From an uncultured Lachnospiraceae bacterium (GTDB lineage: Bacteria > Bacillota_A > Clostridia > Lachnospirales > Lachnospiraceae): DNA of 7,372 nt. The notes under the pieces were generated by a model. The model was not told the origin of the DNA, did no database searches, and was given only the letters and a program-made list of their open reading frames with translations. The position numbers and the translations under genes were made by a program. This document shows, piece by piece, positions 1 to 6,447 of the stretch. The stretch lies in NCBI GenBank assembly GCA_902796775.1, contig CADBQK010000371.1, forward strand, positions 1 to 7,372, read 5' to 3'. The number at the start of each line of letters is the position of its first letter. The stretch's first letter is position 1.

Positions 1-138
1 CAGCAGATTTACGAGAATCTGAAGAGTCAGGGACTGGATCTCAGCCAGTACGGTATCACGAAGGAGCAGGTGAACGGGATCTGGGACTTGTTGAGAGCTT
101 TTTTTGAGAAGCTGTTAAGCCTGTTTAGCAGGATGTAG
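1..138 (+). CDS. 3' end of an unidentified protein (possibly DUF1002/YpuA-like)
   Basis: Frame 1 is open from the window edge to a TAG at 136-138, giving the last 45 residues of a protein whose start lies outside the window. The tail holds a polar stretch (QGLDLSQYGITKEQ) followed by an amphipathic, Phe/Leu-rich helix ending in LLSLFSRM. Codon use is ordinary and an intrinsic terminator follows about 110 nt downstream, which fits a genuine gene end. The look of the tail recalls the C-terminus of DUF1002 (YpuA-like) proteins of Firmicutes, but 45 residues are too few to assign a family, so this is only a resemblance from memory. It is probably transcribed separately from the polysaccharide genes downstream. 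Confidence 0.65.
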   Translation, partial: QQIYENLKSQGLDLSQYGITKEQVNGIWDLLRAFFEKLLSLFSRM

Positions 139-250
139 TTTTAGTGAACAATCATAAGACTTTACATCATACAAGCAAATGAACTCTTGTAAATAGCTAA
201 AAAATGGTTGTTTGGCAAAGGAAAGATTATAAACAACAAAAATAATACTG

Positions 251-293
251 CCATCAGATTATGGATATGCTACCATAATCTGGTGGCTTTTTT
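251..293 (+). terminator. Rho-independent terminator
   Basis: A 14-bp stem (ccatcagattatgg at 251-264, ccataatctggtgg at 273-286) closes an 8-nt loop and is followed by a T-run at 288-293. The only imperfection is one position that can form a G-U wobble in RNA. It ends transcription of the gene whose 3' end lies at 1-138. It also separates that gene from the dehydrogenase, which therefore should have its own promoter. Confidence 0.93.
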
Positions 294-335
294 ACGTTTC
301 GTTTATTGGTTTATATTTATTAGCTGATATTAAAA

Positions 336-358
336 ACATGAAGGAATCAACTTCATGT
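336..358. repeat. 8-bp inverted repeat (hairpin acatgaag / cttcatgt)
   Basis: Perfect 8-bp arms at 336-343 and 351-358 flank a 7-nt spacer. There is no T-run after it, so it is not an intrinsic terminator. It may be an operator or an RNA hairpin in the dehydrogenase leader, or chance in AT-rich DNA. Confidence 0.35.
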
Positions 359-384
359 ATCGGGAGATCTGTTACACACTTGTG

Positions 385-438
385 CAGTCAAATGGTAGAA
401 AAGGAAACATTTTGAACATAGATTTTAAAATTTGACTG
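385..438. repeat. 9-bp spaced inverted repeat (cagtcaaat / atttgactg)
   Basis: Perfect 9-bp arms at 385-393 and 430-438 are separated by 36 nt. The right arm overlaps a -35-like TTGACT (432-437). This could be a paired regulator site or the arms of a large leader hairpin; no function can be assigned from sequence alone. Confidence 0.35.
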
Positions 439-494
439 TTTAAAAGGTAGTATAACTATTTTCGTATTTACTGCTAAAAAAAAATACGATATTC

Positions 495-526
495 TATTCA
501 TATATTAGAATATTCATATATTAGAA
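495..526. repeat. Perfect tandem duplication of a 16-bp unit
   Basis: The unit tattcatatattagaa occurs at 495-510 and is repeated immediately at 511-526 without mismatch. Within it, attcta (491-496) and tagaat (506-511) form a further inverted repeat. It lies about 165 bp upstream of the dehydrogenase start. It may be a regulator binding array or a replication-slippage duplication in AT-rich DNA. Confidence 0.85.
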
Positions 527-690
527 AGTTCACTATTTTGTTTGAGTATATATTTTTCGAAAAGCGCCTCATCATCTGAATCAGATCCACAAATTAAGAA
601 CATTGCAGATAGTGTGAGTACGTTTGCTAATAAGTTAGCTTACCTCTGAATAGATAGATATGAAAATGCAGAAAGTTAAGGAGGGGGATC

Positions 691-1935
691 ATGCGGAATT
701 ATGAGGATCTGAGAATTGCTGTAGCTGGAATGGGATATGTGGGCCTTTCTATTGCAGCTCTTTTGGCACAGCATCATTCTGTCACTGCTGTGGACATCAT
801 CCCTGAGAAGATTGATTTGATTAATAGAAGGCAGTCTCCTATACAGGATGAGTACATCGAACAGTATCTGGCAGAGACGGAGCTTGATCTGACAGCTACC
901 ACAGATGGGGCAAGTGCCTATTCTAATGCTGATTTTGTGGTCATCGCTGCGCCAACCGATTACGATCCTCAGAAGAATTTCTTTGATACGTCCGTTGTAG
1001 AATCTGTGCTAAATCTTGTGATATCTGTGAATCCCGATTCCATCATAGTTATCAGGTCTACTATCCCCGTGGGATTTACCCGCCACATTCGGGAAAAATT
1101 TAACAATAAAAACATTCTCTTCAGCCCTGAGTTCTTGCGTGAGAGTAGGGCACTTTATGATAATCTTTATCCGTCACGCATTATTATTGGTTGTGATGCC
1201 GATACCAGAGAATGTGCTGAGGTCTTTGCTCAATTACTTCAGGAAGGAGCAGAGAAGAAAAATATTCCAACACTCTTCATGGATTTTACAGAAGCGGAGG
1301 CAGTCAAGTTATTCTCCAATACGTACCTCGCTCTTCGTGTCAGCTATTTCAATGAACTTGATACTTACGCTGAAATTAAAGGGCTGAATACCCGAAACAT
1401 CATCAATGGCGTTTGCCTTGATCCACGTATTGGTTCTCACTATAATAATCCATCGTTCGGATATGGTGGTTACTGCCTTCCGAAAGATACAAAACAACTT
1501 CTGGCAAATTATGCTGATGTCCCAGAGAATCTTATTCAGGCAATTGTGGAGAGTAATAAAACCAGAAAGGATTTTATTGCGGATCGTATACTAAAAGTAG
1601 CGGGGTATCACATTTGTTCGAATGGTAGATACGATATATCTCAGGAGAAGCCTGTAGTCATTGGGGTCTATCGATTGACTATGAAGAGTAACAGCGATAA
1701 TTTTCGCCAATCTTCCATCCAAGGAGTTATGAAACGCCTTAAGGCAAAAGGCGCACCAGTGATTATATATGAGCCAACACTGGGAGATGGAACAACATTC
1801 CATGGCTCTCTGGTAGTAAATAATTTGGAGAATTTTAAAGTTCAATCGGATGTTATCATTGCCAACCGATACGATAGCTGTTTGGATGATGTTCAGGACA
1901 AGATTTATACCAGAGATCTCTTCAGACAGGATTGA
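691..1935 (+). CDS. ugd: UDP-glucose 6-dehydrogenase
   Basis: This cytosolic enzyme oxidises UDP-glucose to UDP-glucuronate with two NAD+, supplying the sugar for uronic-acid polysaccharides. The 414 residues match the usual family length. An N-terminal Rossmann NAD site reads [11 protein letters not shown] (10-20). The substrate and catalytic regions follow: STIPVGF (123-129), SPEFLRES (145-152), [16 protein letters not shown] (201-216) with the conserved Lys206 and Asn210, and [11 protein letters not shown] (256-266) with the nucleophile Cys262 and Asp266. A C-terminal UDP-binding domain carries [17 protein letters not shown] (325-341). The whole protein closely resembles streptococcal HasB/Cap3A from memory, more than it does GDP-mannose or UDP-ManNAc dehydrogenases. 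The ATG is set by AAGGAGG at 678-684, six nt upstream. No residue known to be essential is missing. The next gene, 240 bp on, is a polysaccharide-initiating transferase, which supports a capsule or exopolysaccharide role. Confidence 0.95.
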   Translation: MRNYEDLRIAVAGMGYVGLSIAALLAQHHSVTAVDIIPEKIDLINRRQSPIQDEYIEQYLAETELDLTATTDGASAYSNADFVVIAAPTDYDPQKNFFDTSVVESVLNLVISVNPDSIIVIRSTIPVGFTRHIREKFNNKNILFSPEFLRESRALYDNLYPSRIIIGCDADTRECAEVFAQLLQEGAEKKNIPTLFMDFTEAEAVKLFSNTYLALRVSYFNELDTYAEIKGLNTRNIINGVCLDPRIGSHYNNPSFGYGGYCLPKDTKQLLANYADVPENLIQAIVESNKTRKDFIADRILKVAGYHICSNGRYDISQEKPVVIGVYRLTMKSNSDNFRQSSIQGVMKRLKAKGAPVIIYEPTLGDGTTFHGSLVVNNLENFKVQSDVIIANRYDSCLDDVQDKIYTRDLFRQD

Positions 1936-2011
1936 TATAGGTTAAAGGAAAATATGGATGTGGTTTAGAACGTGTCCATTCGTCTGATTTTTTAGGCTGT
2001 CTGTCAGATAA

Positions 2012-2041
2012 ATGAAAAGATGGTTCTCTATGCAGTATAAT
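2012..2041 (+). promoter_or_regulatory. Candidate sigma-A promoter for the sugar transferase gene
   Basis: A perfect TATAAT (2036-2041) sits 18 nt after a 4-of-6 -35 match (atgaaa, 2012-2017). The predicted transcript would have a leader of roughly 130 nt before ATG 2176. A second TATAAT lies at 2123-2128 but has no recognisable -35. No terminator is visible between 1935 and 2176, so read-through from the dehydrogenase is also possible. Confidence 0.4.
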
Positions 2042-2175
2042 ATCATTTAGAAATTATTAATGCTACATAAAGAAAATTATGGTGATAATGACGGATTATT
2101 AAAAAAATAAAGGAAATATTTTTATAATATGTTATTATTATCTGGAAAGAGAGTAATATGAGATGAGGGATTATA

Positions 2176-2859
2176 ATGGAATTGCGTTCATGGGAACAGC
2201 TTCCTCCGGAGATGCAGAATAAGAAAGTCAGGAGATATTTCGTCAGTTTGTATTCGAAAAGAGTCAAATGGACAGTAGTAAGAATCTGTGATATATGCCT
2301 GTCTTCGACTTTAATTGTCGCTATCCTTTTACCTGGTATAGTCATTTCTGTGATAATTATGCTGGATTCACCCGGTGGTCCTTTTTTTTTACAGGAACGG
2401 ATAAAACAATACGGGGAGAGTTTTAAAATTATTAAATTTCGAACCATGAGAAAACAGGAAGCTGAAGATCGGGACAATATGGTTGGAGAAACCGGGAGAA
2501 CAACAAGAATTGGAAAAATTCTCCGAAAATATCGAATTGATGAAGTGCCGCAACTTATAAATATCCTCAAGGGTGATATGGCATTTGTAGGAACAAGACC
2601 TGAAGTCAAGAAATTTGTGGATTCATACTCTGAAGAGATGTACGCTACGCTGCTTCTACCCCCCGGACTTACTTCCATTACAAGCATTAAATATAAGGAT
2701 GAAGAGCAGATTCTCGCCGGAGTTGAAGACCCGGATATGGAATATATAAAGAGCGTGCTTCCGGAAAAGATGAAGTATAATCTTGATGAAATACTTCATA
2801 TAGGTTTTTCCTATAATATTGAAGTACTTTTAAGAACAGTGAAAGAAGTTTTTTTGTAG
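2176..2859 (+). CDS. Membrane sugar-1-phosphate transferase (initiating polysaccharide glycosyltransferase)
   Basis: This is a bacterial sugar transferase family protein (Pfam PF02397; PglC and the WbaP C-terminal domain). Members move a sugar-1-phosphate from a UDP-sugar to undecaprenyl phosphate, the first step of lipid-linked glycan assembly. At 227 residues it is the short form without the extra WbaP-type transmembrane bundle. A basic, amphipathic start leads to one hydrophobic segment (about 39-63), the re-entrant membrane helix of the family. The core follows: FFLQERIKQYG (70-80), FKIIKFRTM (83-91), LRKYRIDEVPQL (116-127) with the catalytic Asp122-Glu123 pair, ILKGDMAFVGTRPE (130-143) and LLPPGLTSITSI (160-171). 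GAGGG-like spacing (GAGGG at 2165-2169, six nt before ATG) supports the start. The sugar specificity cannot be read from sequence. No partner glycosyltransferases, flippase or polymerase are visible in the window. Confidence 0.9.
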   Translation: MELRSWEQLPPEMQNKKVRRYFVSLYSKRVKWTVVRICDICLSSTLIVAILLPGIVISVIIMLDSPGGPFFLQERIKQYGESFKIIKFRTMRKQEAEDRDNMVGETGRTTRIGKILRKYRIDEVPQLINILKGDMAFVGTRPEVKKFVDSYSEEMYATLLLPPGLTSITSIKYKDEEQILAGVEDPDMEYIKSVLPEKMKYNLDEILHIGFSYNIEVLLRTVKEVFL

Positions 2860-2901
2860 TATTGGTGAGGCAGCTGTGTTTCACATATATGTTTTATGAA
2901 C

Positions 2902-2926
2902 TCAATATTATTAAGAATGATATTGA
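2902..2926. repeat. 7-bp inverted repeat upstream of the signalling cassette
   Basis: Arms tcaatat (2902-2908) and atattga (2920-2926) flank 11 nt, some 34 bp before the protease-FHA start. There is no T-run, so it does not end transcription from the sugar transferase gene. It could be an operator, but it is short and AT-rich. Confidence 0.25.
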
Positions 2927-2959
2927 AATACAGAAATATTTTAAAGAGGGAGGTTTTAT

Positions 2960-4636
2960 ATGAAAAAAGCAGTGAAACTGGTCACAGCAATGGTGGTAAC
3001 ACTTTTGATTATGGCCGCATCGTGTGTGCCGGTTATGGCAGAAAACAGACCGGAGGAATCAGTCGTTAAAGTTGTTTGGACTTATCTTACAGACGCAGGA
3101 GTCTATGCAGATATCAAGTTTGGAACAAGCTTTCTGATTAACGAAAATACGGTTCTTACAAATTATCACAATCTTGTATTTATCAATTCGGATGAGAAAA
3201 AAGCTATAATAGAATATCTTAATTCGGAGTATGGCCTTAATCTTTCTAAGCTTGAGTCGAATGACAGGCATTTTCATTGTTACATTCTTCCGAACAGAGA
3301 TACTCGTGTTGACTGTACAATAGATGCAAATGTAGTATCCGATATTGATCATCTGGATCTTGTGGCTCTGCATCTCAGCACGCCAGTTCTGGATCGGACA
3401 CCTGCGGTTCTGGGCAATTCATCAGAATGCAAAATTACGGATCAGGTATTTGCATATGGATTCCCGATAGATTCTTTGAACAACAAAGAAGAGAACACGA
3501 TAGACGACGTATCTGTTGTAAGCGGAAACATATCCAAGATGACAGTGCTGCCTTATGCGGATTGCATTGAACATTCAGCTCAGCTGACTGATGGAAATTC
3601 CGGTGGACCTCTTTGCAATAAGGATGGATGTGTTATAGGTGTCAATGAATATATTATTGATAAGAAGAATTATTCTATTCAGATTGATCAAGTTAAATCC
3701 ATACTGAATACATATGGTATATCATACACTACATCGGATGATCTTGCTACCGCTCCTGCAGCGGAACCGGATACATCAGTTGCAACTGTTGCGCCGGAAC
3801 CGGAACTCGATAAATCGGGTCTTGAAAGTGCCATTGATGCCGCTAGGATCAAACTTCAGGAGAATCTGGCACCTGAATCCAAAACTGCACTGGAAACAGC
3901 TTTGAGCGATGCGCAGAACACATTGAGGACAGCTGATACACAGGAAGCTTTAAACAATGCAGCATCAACCTTGAATAGAAATATTGATGACGCTCAAATC
4001 AAAAAGCTTGGAGTGAATCCGCTCATTATTGCAGCGATAGCAGCAGCGATTATTGTTCTTCTTATTATCATTCTTATTATCTCCAGCAATAATAAAAAGA
4101 AAAAAGCGGAACAGGAGAGAAGAAGAAGATCATATACTGGCGGCATGAATGACGGTCCGGTCAACCAGAATATGAATTATCAGAATACATATCCTGAGAC
4201 AGGTGGCGGGGCACCGGAAATAAGTGGCGGCCTTGGAAATATGAATGTCACAACCGACCCGGTCTCTATGGGAGATGAAGGTACTTTTATGTTGAACCAG
4301 GGGGCTGACGGAACAACAATACTGAACAATAGTTTTGATAATGCTGCATATTTGATTCGTAAAAAAACCGGTGAGAGAGTTATTCTTTCGAACAGTAATT
4401 TTGTAATCGGTAAAGAAAAGAGCAAAGTGGATTATTGCATTACAGACAATACTGCCATCTCCAGAACACATGCTATCATAAAGAAAGAAGGAGATGATTT
4501 TGTTATCGTTGATCAGAAGTCTACGAACTGCTCTTATGTAGATGGCGCGAAAGCTTATCCGAATCAGCCTGTTCAGATCAGGGACGGATCGGTCATTAAG
4601 CTGGCGGATGAGGAATTTGAATTCCATAAAGCATAA
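2960..4636 (+). CDS. Membrane-spanning protein: exported trypsin-like protease fused to a cytosolic FHA domain
   Basis: A Sec signal peptide (1-27, probable cut VMA|EN) leads into a trypsin/HtrA-type serine protease domain (about 33-255). A complete triad is visible: His70 in VLTNYHNLV, Asp133 in DHLDLVAL and Ser214 in DGNSGGP. A helical FIVAR-like segment (about 283-345) follows, then a transmembrane helix (about 354-376). A basic stop-transfer run (KKKKKAEQERRRR) places the C-terminus in the cytosol. After a Gly/Asn-rich linker comes an FHA phospho-threonine-binding domain (about 462-556), with FVIGKEKS, the core SRTHAIIKK (501-509) and STNCSYVDG (521-529); the usual G-R is G-K (Lys485) and the usual NGT is NCS. 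The mature protease has six Cys (107, 119, 157, 202, 219, 224), which may form disulfides. Start: GAGGGAGG at 2946-2953, six nt before ATG. Domain order and topology are clear; substrate and ligand are unknown. Confidence 0.9.
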   Translation: MKKAVKLVTAMVVTLLIMAASCVPVMAENRPEESVVKVVWTYLTDAGVYADIKFGTSFLINENTVLTNYHNLVFINSDEKKAIIEYLNSEYGLNLSKLESNDRHFHCYILPNRDTRVDCTIDANVVSDIDHLDLVALHLSTPVLDRTPAVLGNSSECKITDQVFAYGFPIDSLNNKEENTIDDVSVVSGNISKMTVLPYADCIEHSAQLTDGNSGGPLCNKDGCVIGVNEYIIDKKNYSIQIDQVKSILNTYGISYTTSDDLATAPAAEPDTSVATVAPEPELDKSGLESAIDAARIKLQENLAPESKTALETALSDAQNTLRTADTQEALNNAASTLNRNIDDAQIKKLGVNPLIIAAIAAAIIVLLIIILIISSNNKKKKAEQERRRRSYTGGMNDGPVNQNMNYQNTYPETGGGAPEISGGLGNMNVTTDPVSMGDEGTFMLNQGADGTTILNNSFDNAAYLIRKKTGERVILSNSNFVIGKEKSKVDYCITDNTAISRTHAIIKKEGDDFVIVDQKSTNCSYVDGAKAYPNQPVQIRDGSVIKLADEEFEFHKA

Positions 4637-4652
4637 TATTGAAGAACATTAC

Positions 4653-4664
4653 AGGGTGAGTATC
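4653..4664 (+). promoter_or_regulatory. Shine-Dalgarno site deciding a TTG start for the phosphatase
   Basis: The GGTGA core (4655-4659) pairs with the 16S rRNA tail and lies 5 nt before TTG 4665. The in-frame GTG at 4656 sits inside this site and has only a weak gaag upstream. In-frame ATGs at 4542 and 4608 lie inside the FHA coding sequence without a good site. Confidence 0.55.
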
Positions 4665-5462
4665 TTGAAGTTTGAATGTGCTCTTTATAGCGATGTGGGC
4701 ATCGTAAAAAAAACAAATCAGGATTCAATGCTGCTTAAAGAAGCGGAGACCGATTACGGAAGAATACTTCTTGCGGCAGTCTGTGATGGAATGGGCGGCC
4801 TCTCAAAAGGAGAGGTCGCAAGTGCATATGTGGTGCATCAGTTATCTGAATGGTTCGAGAATGACTTGCCGGAACTGTTATATGGGAAAAATATTCGATA
4901 TACAAATCAGGAACTCAAGAAACATATTCAGAAAGAGCTGGAACGTATCGCAGAGGAAACAAACCGGAAAATATATGAGTATGGGAGACAGCACCATACG
5001 ATGCTGGGCAGTACGCTCTCTGTTATTGTTTTGATTAAAAATCATTACTTTATTTTGAATGTGGGCGATTCCCGGGTTTATAAGGTTTATAATTCCCTGA
5101 TACAGCTGACAAAAGATCAGTCGCTTGTTCAGCAGAAAGTCGACAGAGGAGAAATAACTGAGGAAGATATGGAAAAAGATCCTCAACGTAATGTTCTGTT
5201 GCAGTGTATTGGAGCTACGTCAGATGTAAAACCGGACTTCTATAGCGGTATTTATGAGGATAATAGTGTATTTCTGTTATGTTCTGATGGATTCCGACAT
5301 GTATTGAAGAAAGAGGAGTTGTTTTTTTATTACAGACCGCAGATACTCAGCAATGAGGCTGTTATGCGGAATATATCCATGAAGCTGGTCGAGCTGAATA
5401 AGCAGCGAATGGAAAAGGATAACATTTCAGTAATCGTTATTCATGCTAAAAAGGATAGGTAA
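4665..5462 (+). CDS. PP2C-family Ser/Thr protein phosphatase
   Basis: This soluble metal-dependent phosphatase (PPM/PP2C; PrpC, Stp and PhpP are relatives) would remove phosphate from Ser/Thr residues modified by the kinase encoded downstream. From the TTG start it is 265 residues, a normal bacterial length. Motifs in order, numbered from TTG: SDVGIVKKTNQDS (9-21), VCDGMGG (39-45) with metal-binding Asp41 and Gly42, GSTLS (115-119), GDSRVY (134-139), QLTKDQS (147-153), LLCSDGF (204-210) with Asp208 and EKDNIS (250-255) with Asp252. Gln replaces Glu in the first motif, as it does in pneumococcal PhpP, so activity is expected. There is no transmembrane segment. The start is uncertain: TTG 4665 gives the family's typical beginning (MKFECALYSDVG), GTG 4656 adds three residues, and upstream ATGs would overlap the FHA gene. 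It lies 28 nt after the FHA gene and abuts the next start. Confidence 0.92.
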   Translation: MKFECALYSDVGIVKKTNQDSMLLKEAETDYGRILLAAVCDGMGGLSKGEVASAYVVHQLSEWFENDLPELLYGKNIRYTNQELKKHIQKELERIAEETNRKIYEYGRQHHTMLGSTLSVIVLIKNHYFILNVGDSRVYKVYNSLIQLTKDQSLVQQKVDRGEITEEDMEKDPQRNVLLQCIGATSDVKPDFYSGIYEDNSVFLLCSDGFRHVLKKEELFFYYRPQILSNEAVMRNISMKLVELNKQRMEKDNISVIVIHAKKDR

Positions 5463-6446
5463 ATGCTTAAACAGGGAGAATTACTGGAAGATAAATACAG
5501 AGTAGAGAAAGTCCTTTTTGAAAGTCGGACAACAGAATACTATCTGGCCTTTAAGGCTATGGAAAATATACCTGTAATAATCTCGACATGTTCATACAAT
5601 GATACGGATGATCTGGAGAACAGGATCAAAGAGCTAAAAAGTGTAAATAAATATATTGATAGCAGGATTTTAAAGATACTTGAATGCTTTCAGAAAGACT
5701 CATGGCTTTTTATTGTTCAGGAGGCGCCAAAAGGCAGTTCCGTTAAAGACAGAATTATGACACAGGGTCCATTTGAACGAAAAACAGCCCTGATGATTTC
5801 CATTGAGATAGCGAACTTGTTTGCCGACTTGTTCGGCAGATGGCCGAGACGATTAATCAATGATTTCAACAACAGCAGAGTTTATTTCACAGACGACAAA
5901 AAATTGGAATTAATCGCTGCGGATCAGATTCAGCCGATGACAGAGCTTGGAAAAGATGGGGAGAAAGAGTGCATTCGCGCGCTTGGCCTCACTATGTATC
6001 AGATAACAACAGGTGTTAACGATCTGTCATCATTTCATCAAAACCAGGTCAATACTTTGGAGGTGCCCTTTATCATACCCGGTTTTGGTAAAAAATACAG
6101 TGAAGTGATACGAAAATGTATTACTGCAGAGTATGCTGATCTAAAAAACCCGTTCAAGCAGATCAGTAAGGATTTAAAGCAGGCTAAATTATTTGACGGG
6201 CTATTTGGTTTCTCGACAACGGAAAATAGAAATTCATCCGAGCGAACGAAAGAAGCTGCGAACAGAGCAGATGCCGGATCTGAAAATCAATTTAAGAATC
6301 AGAATGCGAGTCAAATCGAATCAGATACAGTAAGACTTGATCAGGTGCAGCATGTACCTGAAGCCGTGAAGAAAAATTCGGCATACGCAGGACGTTTTGA
6401 TATTGTTAGAAGCGATATGTGGATTCATACCAGGGAGATAATCTGA
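5463..6446 (+). CDS. Predicted pseudokinase (degenerate protein-kinase-fold protein)
   Basis: The protein of 327 residues follows the layout of a bacterial Ser/Thr kinase but lacks the catalytic signature. Recognisable parts are the opening LLEDKYRVEKVL (7-18), a hinge-like LFIVQEAPKGSSVKDRI (82-98), a helix-F-like ALGLTMYQITTG (173-184) and a final lobe helix near 213-242. The glycine loop has become LFESRTTEYYLA (18-29, no glycine), the VAIK lysine is Ser41 (PVIIS), HRDxKxxN reads INDFNNSR (132-139; Asp134 kept, Lys and Asn lost), and DFG reads AAD (152-154). Catalysis by the usual mechanism is therefore unlikely. A polar tail (about 250-327) contains ESDTVRLD, a possible phospho-threonine site. 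It has no membrane segment. ATG 5463 follows the phosphatase stop directly, with AAGGA at 5451-5455. The likely role is a scaffold or regulator of the kinase encoded next; that is inference. Confidence 0.82.
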   Translation: MLKQGELLEDKYRVEKVLFESRTTEYYLAFKAMENIPVIISTCSYNDTDDLENRIKELKSVNKYIDSRILKILECFQKDSWLFIVQEAPKGSSVKDRIMTQGPFERKTALMISIEIANLFADLFGRWPRRLINDFNNSRVYFTDDKKLELIAADQIQPMTELGKDGEKECIRALGLTMYQITTGVNDLSSFHQNQVNTLEVPFIIPGFGKKYSEVIRKCITAEYADLKNPFKQISKDLKQAKLFDGLFGFSTTENRNSSERTKEAANRADAGSENQFKNQNASQIESDTVRLDQVQHVPEAVKKNSAYAGRFDIVRSDMWIHTREII

Positions 6447-6447
6447 C

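Larger units (their letters stand above)
139..690. other. 552-bp AT-rich intergenic region
   Basis: No convincing gene lies between the upstream stop and the dehydrogenase start. The stretch holds the terminator at 251-293, a short hairpin at 336-358, a spaced inverted repeat at 385-438 and a perfect 16-bp tandem repeat at 495-526. A 25-codon ATG frame at 338-415 lacks a ribosome binding site. A frame read from TTG 542 to TGA 647-649 has a protein-like composition near its end (SESDPQIKNIADSVSTFA) but also lacks a ribosome binding site. The region probably carries the promoter of the dehydrogenase gene; the best -35-like element, TTGACT at 432-437, lacks a well-spaced -10 (TATAAC follows after only 13 nt). 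Confidence 0.6.

Noticed and set aside
338..415. A 25-codon ATG frame beginning within the hairpin at 336-358
   Set aside because: It has no ribosome binding site, its ATG is part of the inverted repeat, and the peptide resembles nothing I recognise.
1983..2006. Possible terminator after the dehydrogenase (tctga ... tcaga)
   Set aside because: The 5-bp stem is short, the T-run lies in the loop and not after the stem, so it does not fit an intrinsic terminator.
2043..2687. A 214-codon open frame on the minus strand over the sugar transferase gene
   Set aside because: It is antisense to a clearly motif-bearing gene, and its residues show the composition of a shadow frame.
3020..3030. Possible lipobox at Cys22 of the protease-FHA signal peptide
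   Set aside because: The -3 residue is Ala rather than Leu, and a normal VMA|EN signal peptidase I site follows directly.
4130..4627. A 165-codon minus-strand frame opposite the FHA domain
   Set aside because: The + strand carries an unmistakable FHA domain here, and the antisense product shows no domain pattern.
4542..4664. An ATG-started N-terminal extension of the phosphatase
   Set aside because: It would overlap the FHA gene by 95 nt, has no good ribosome binding site, and adds residues before the usual PP2C beginning.
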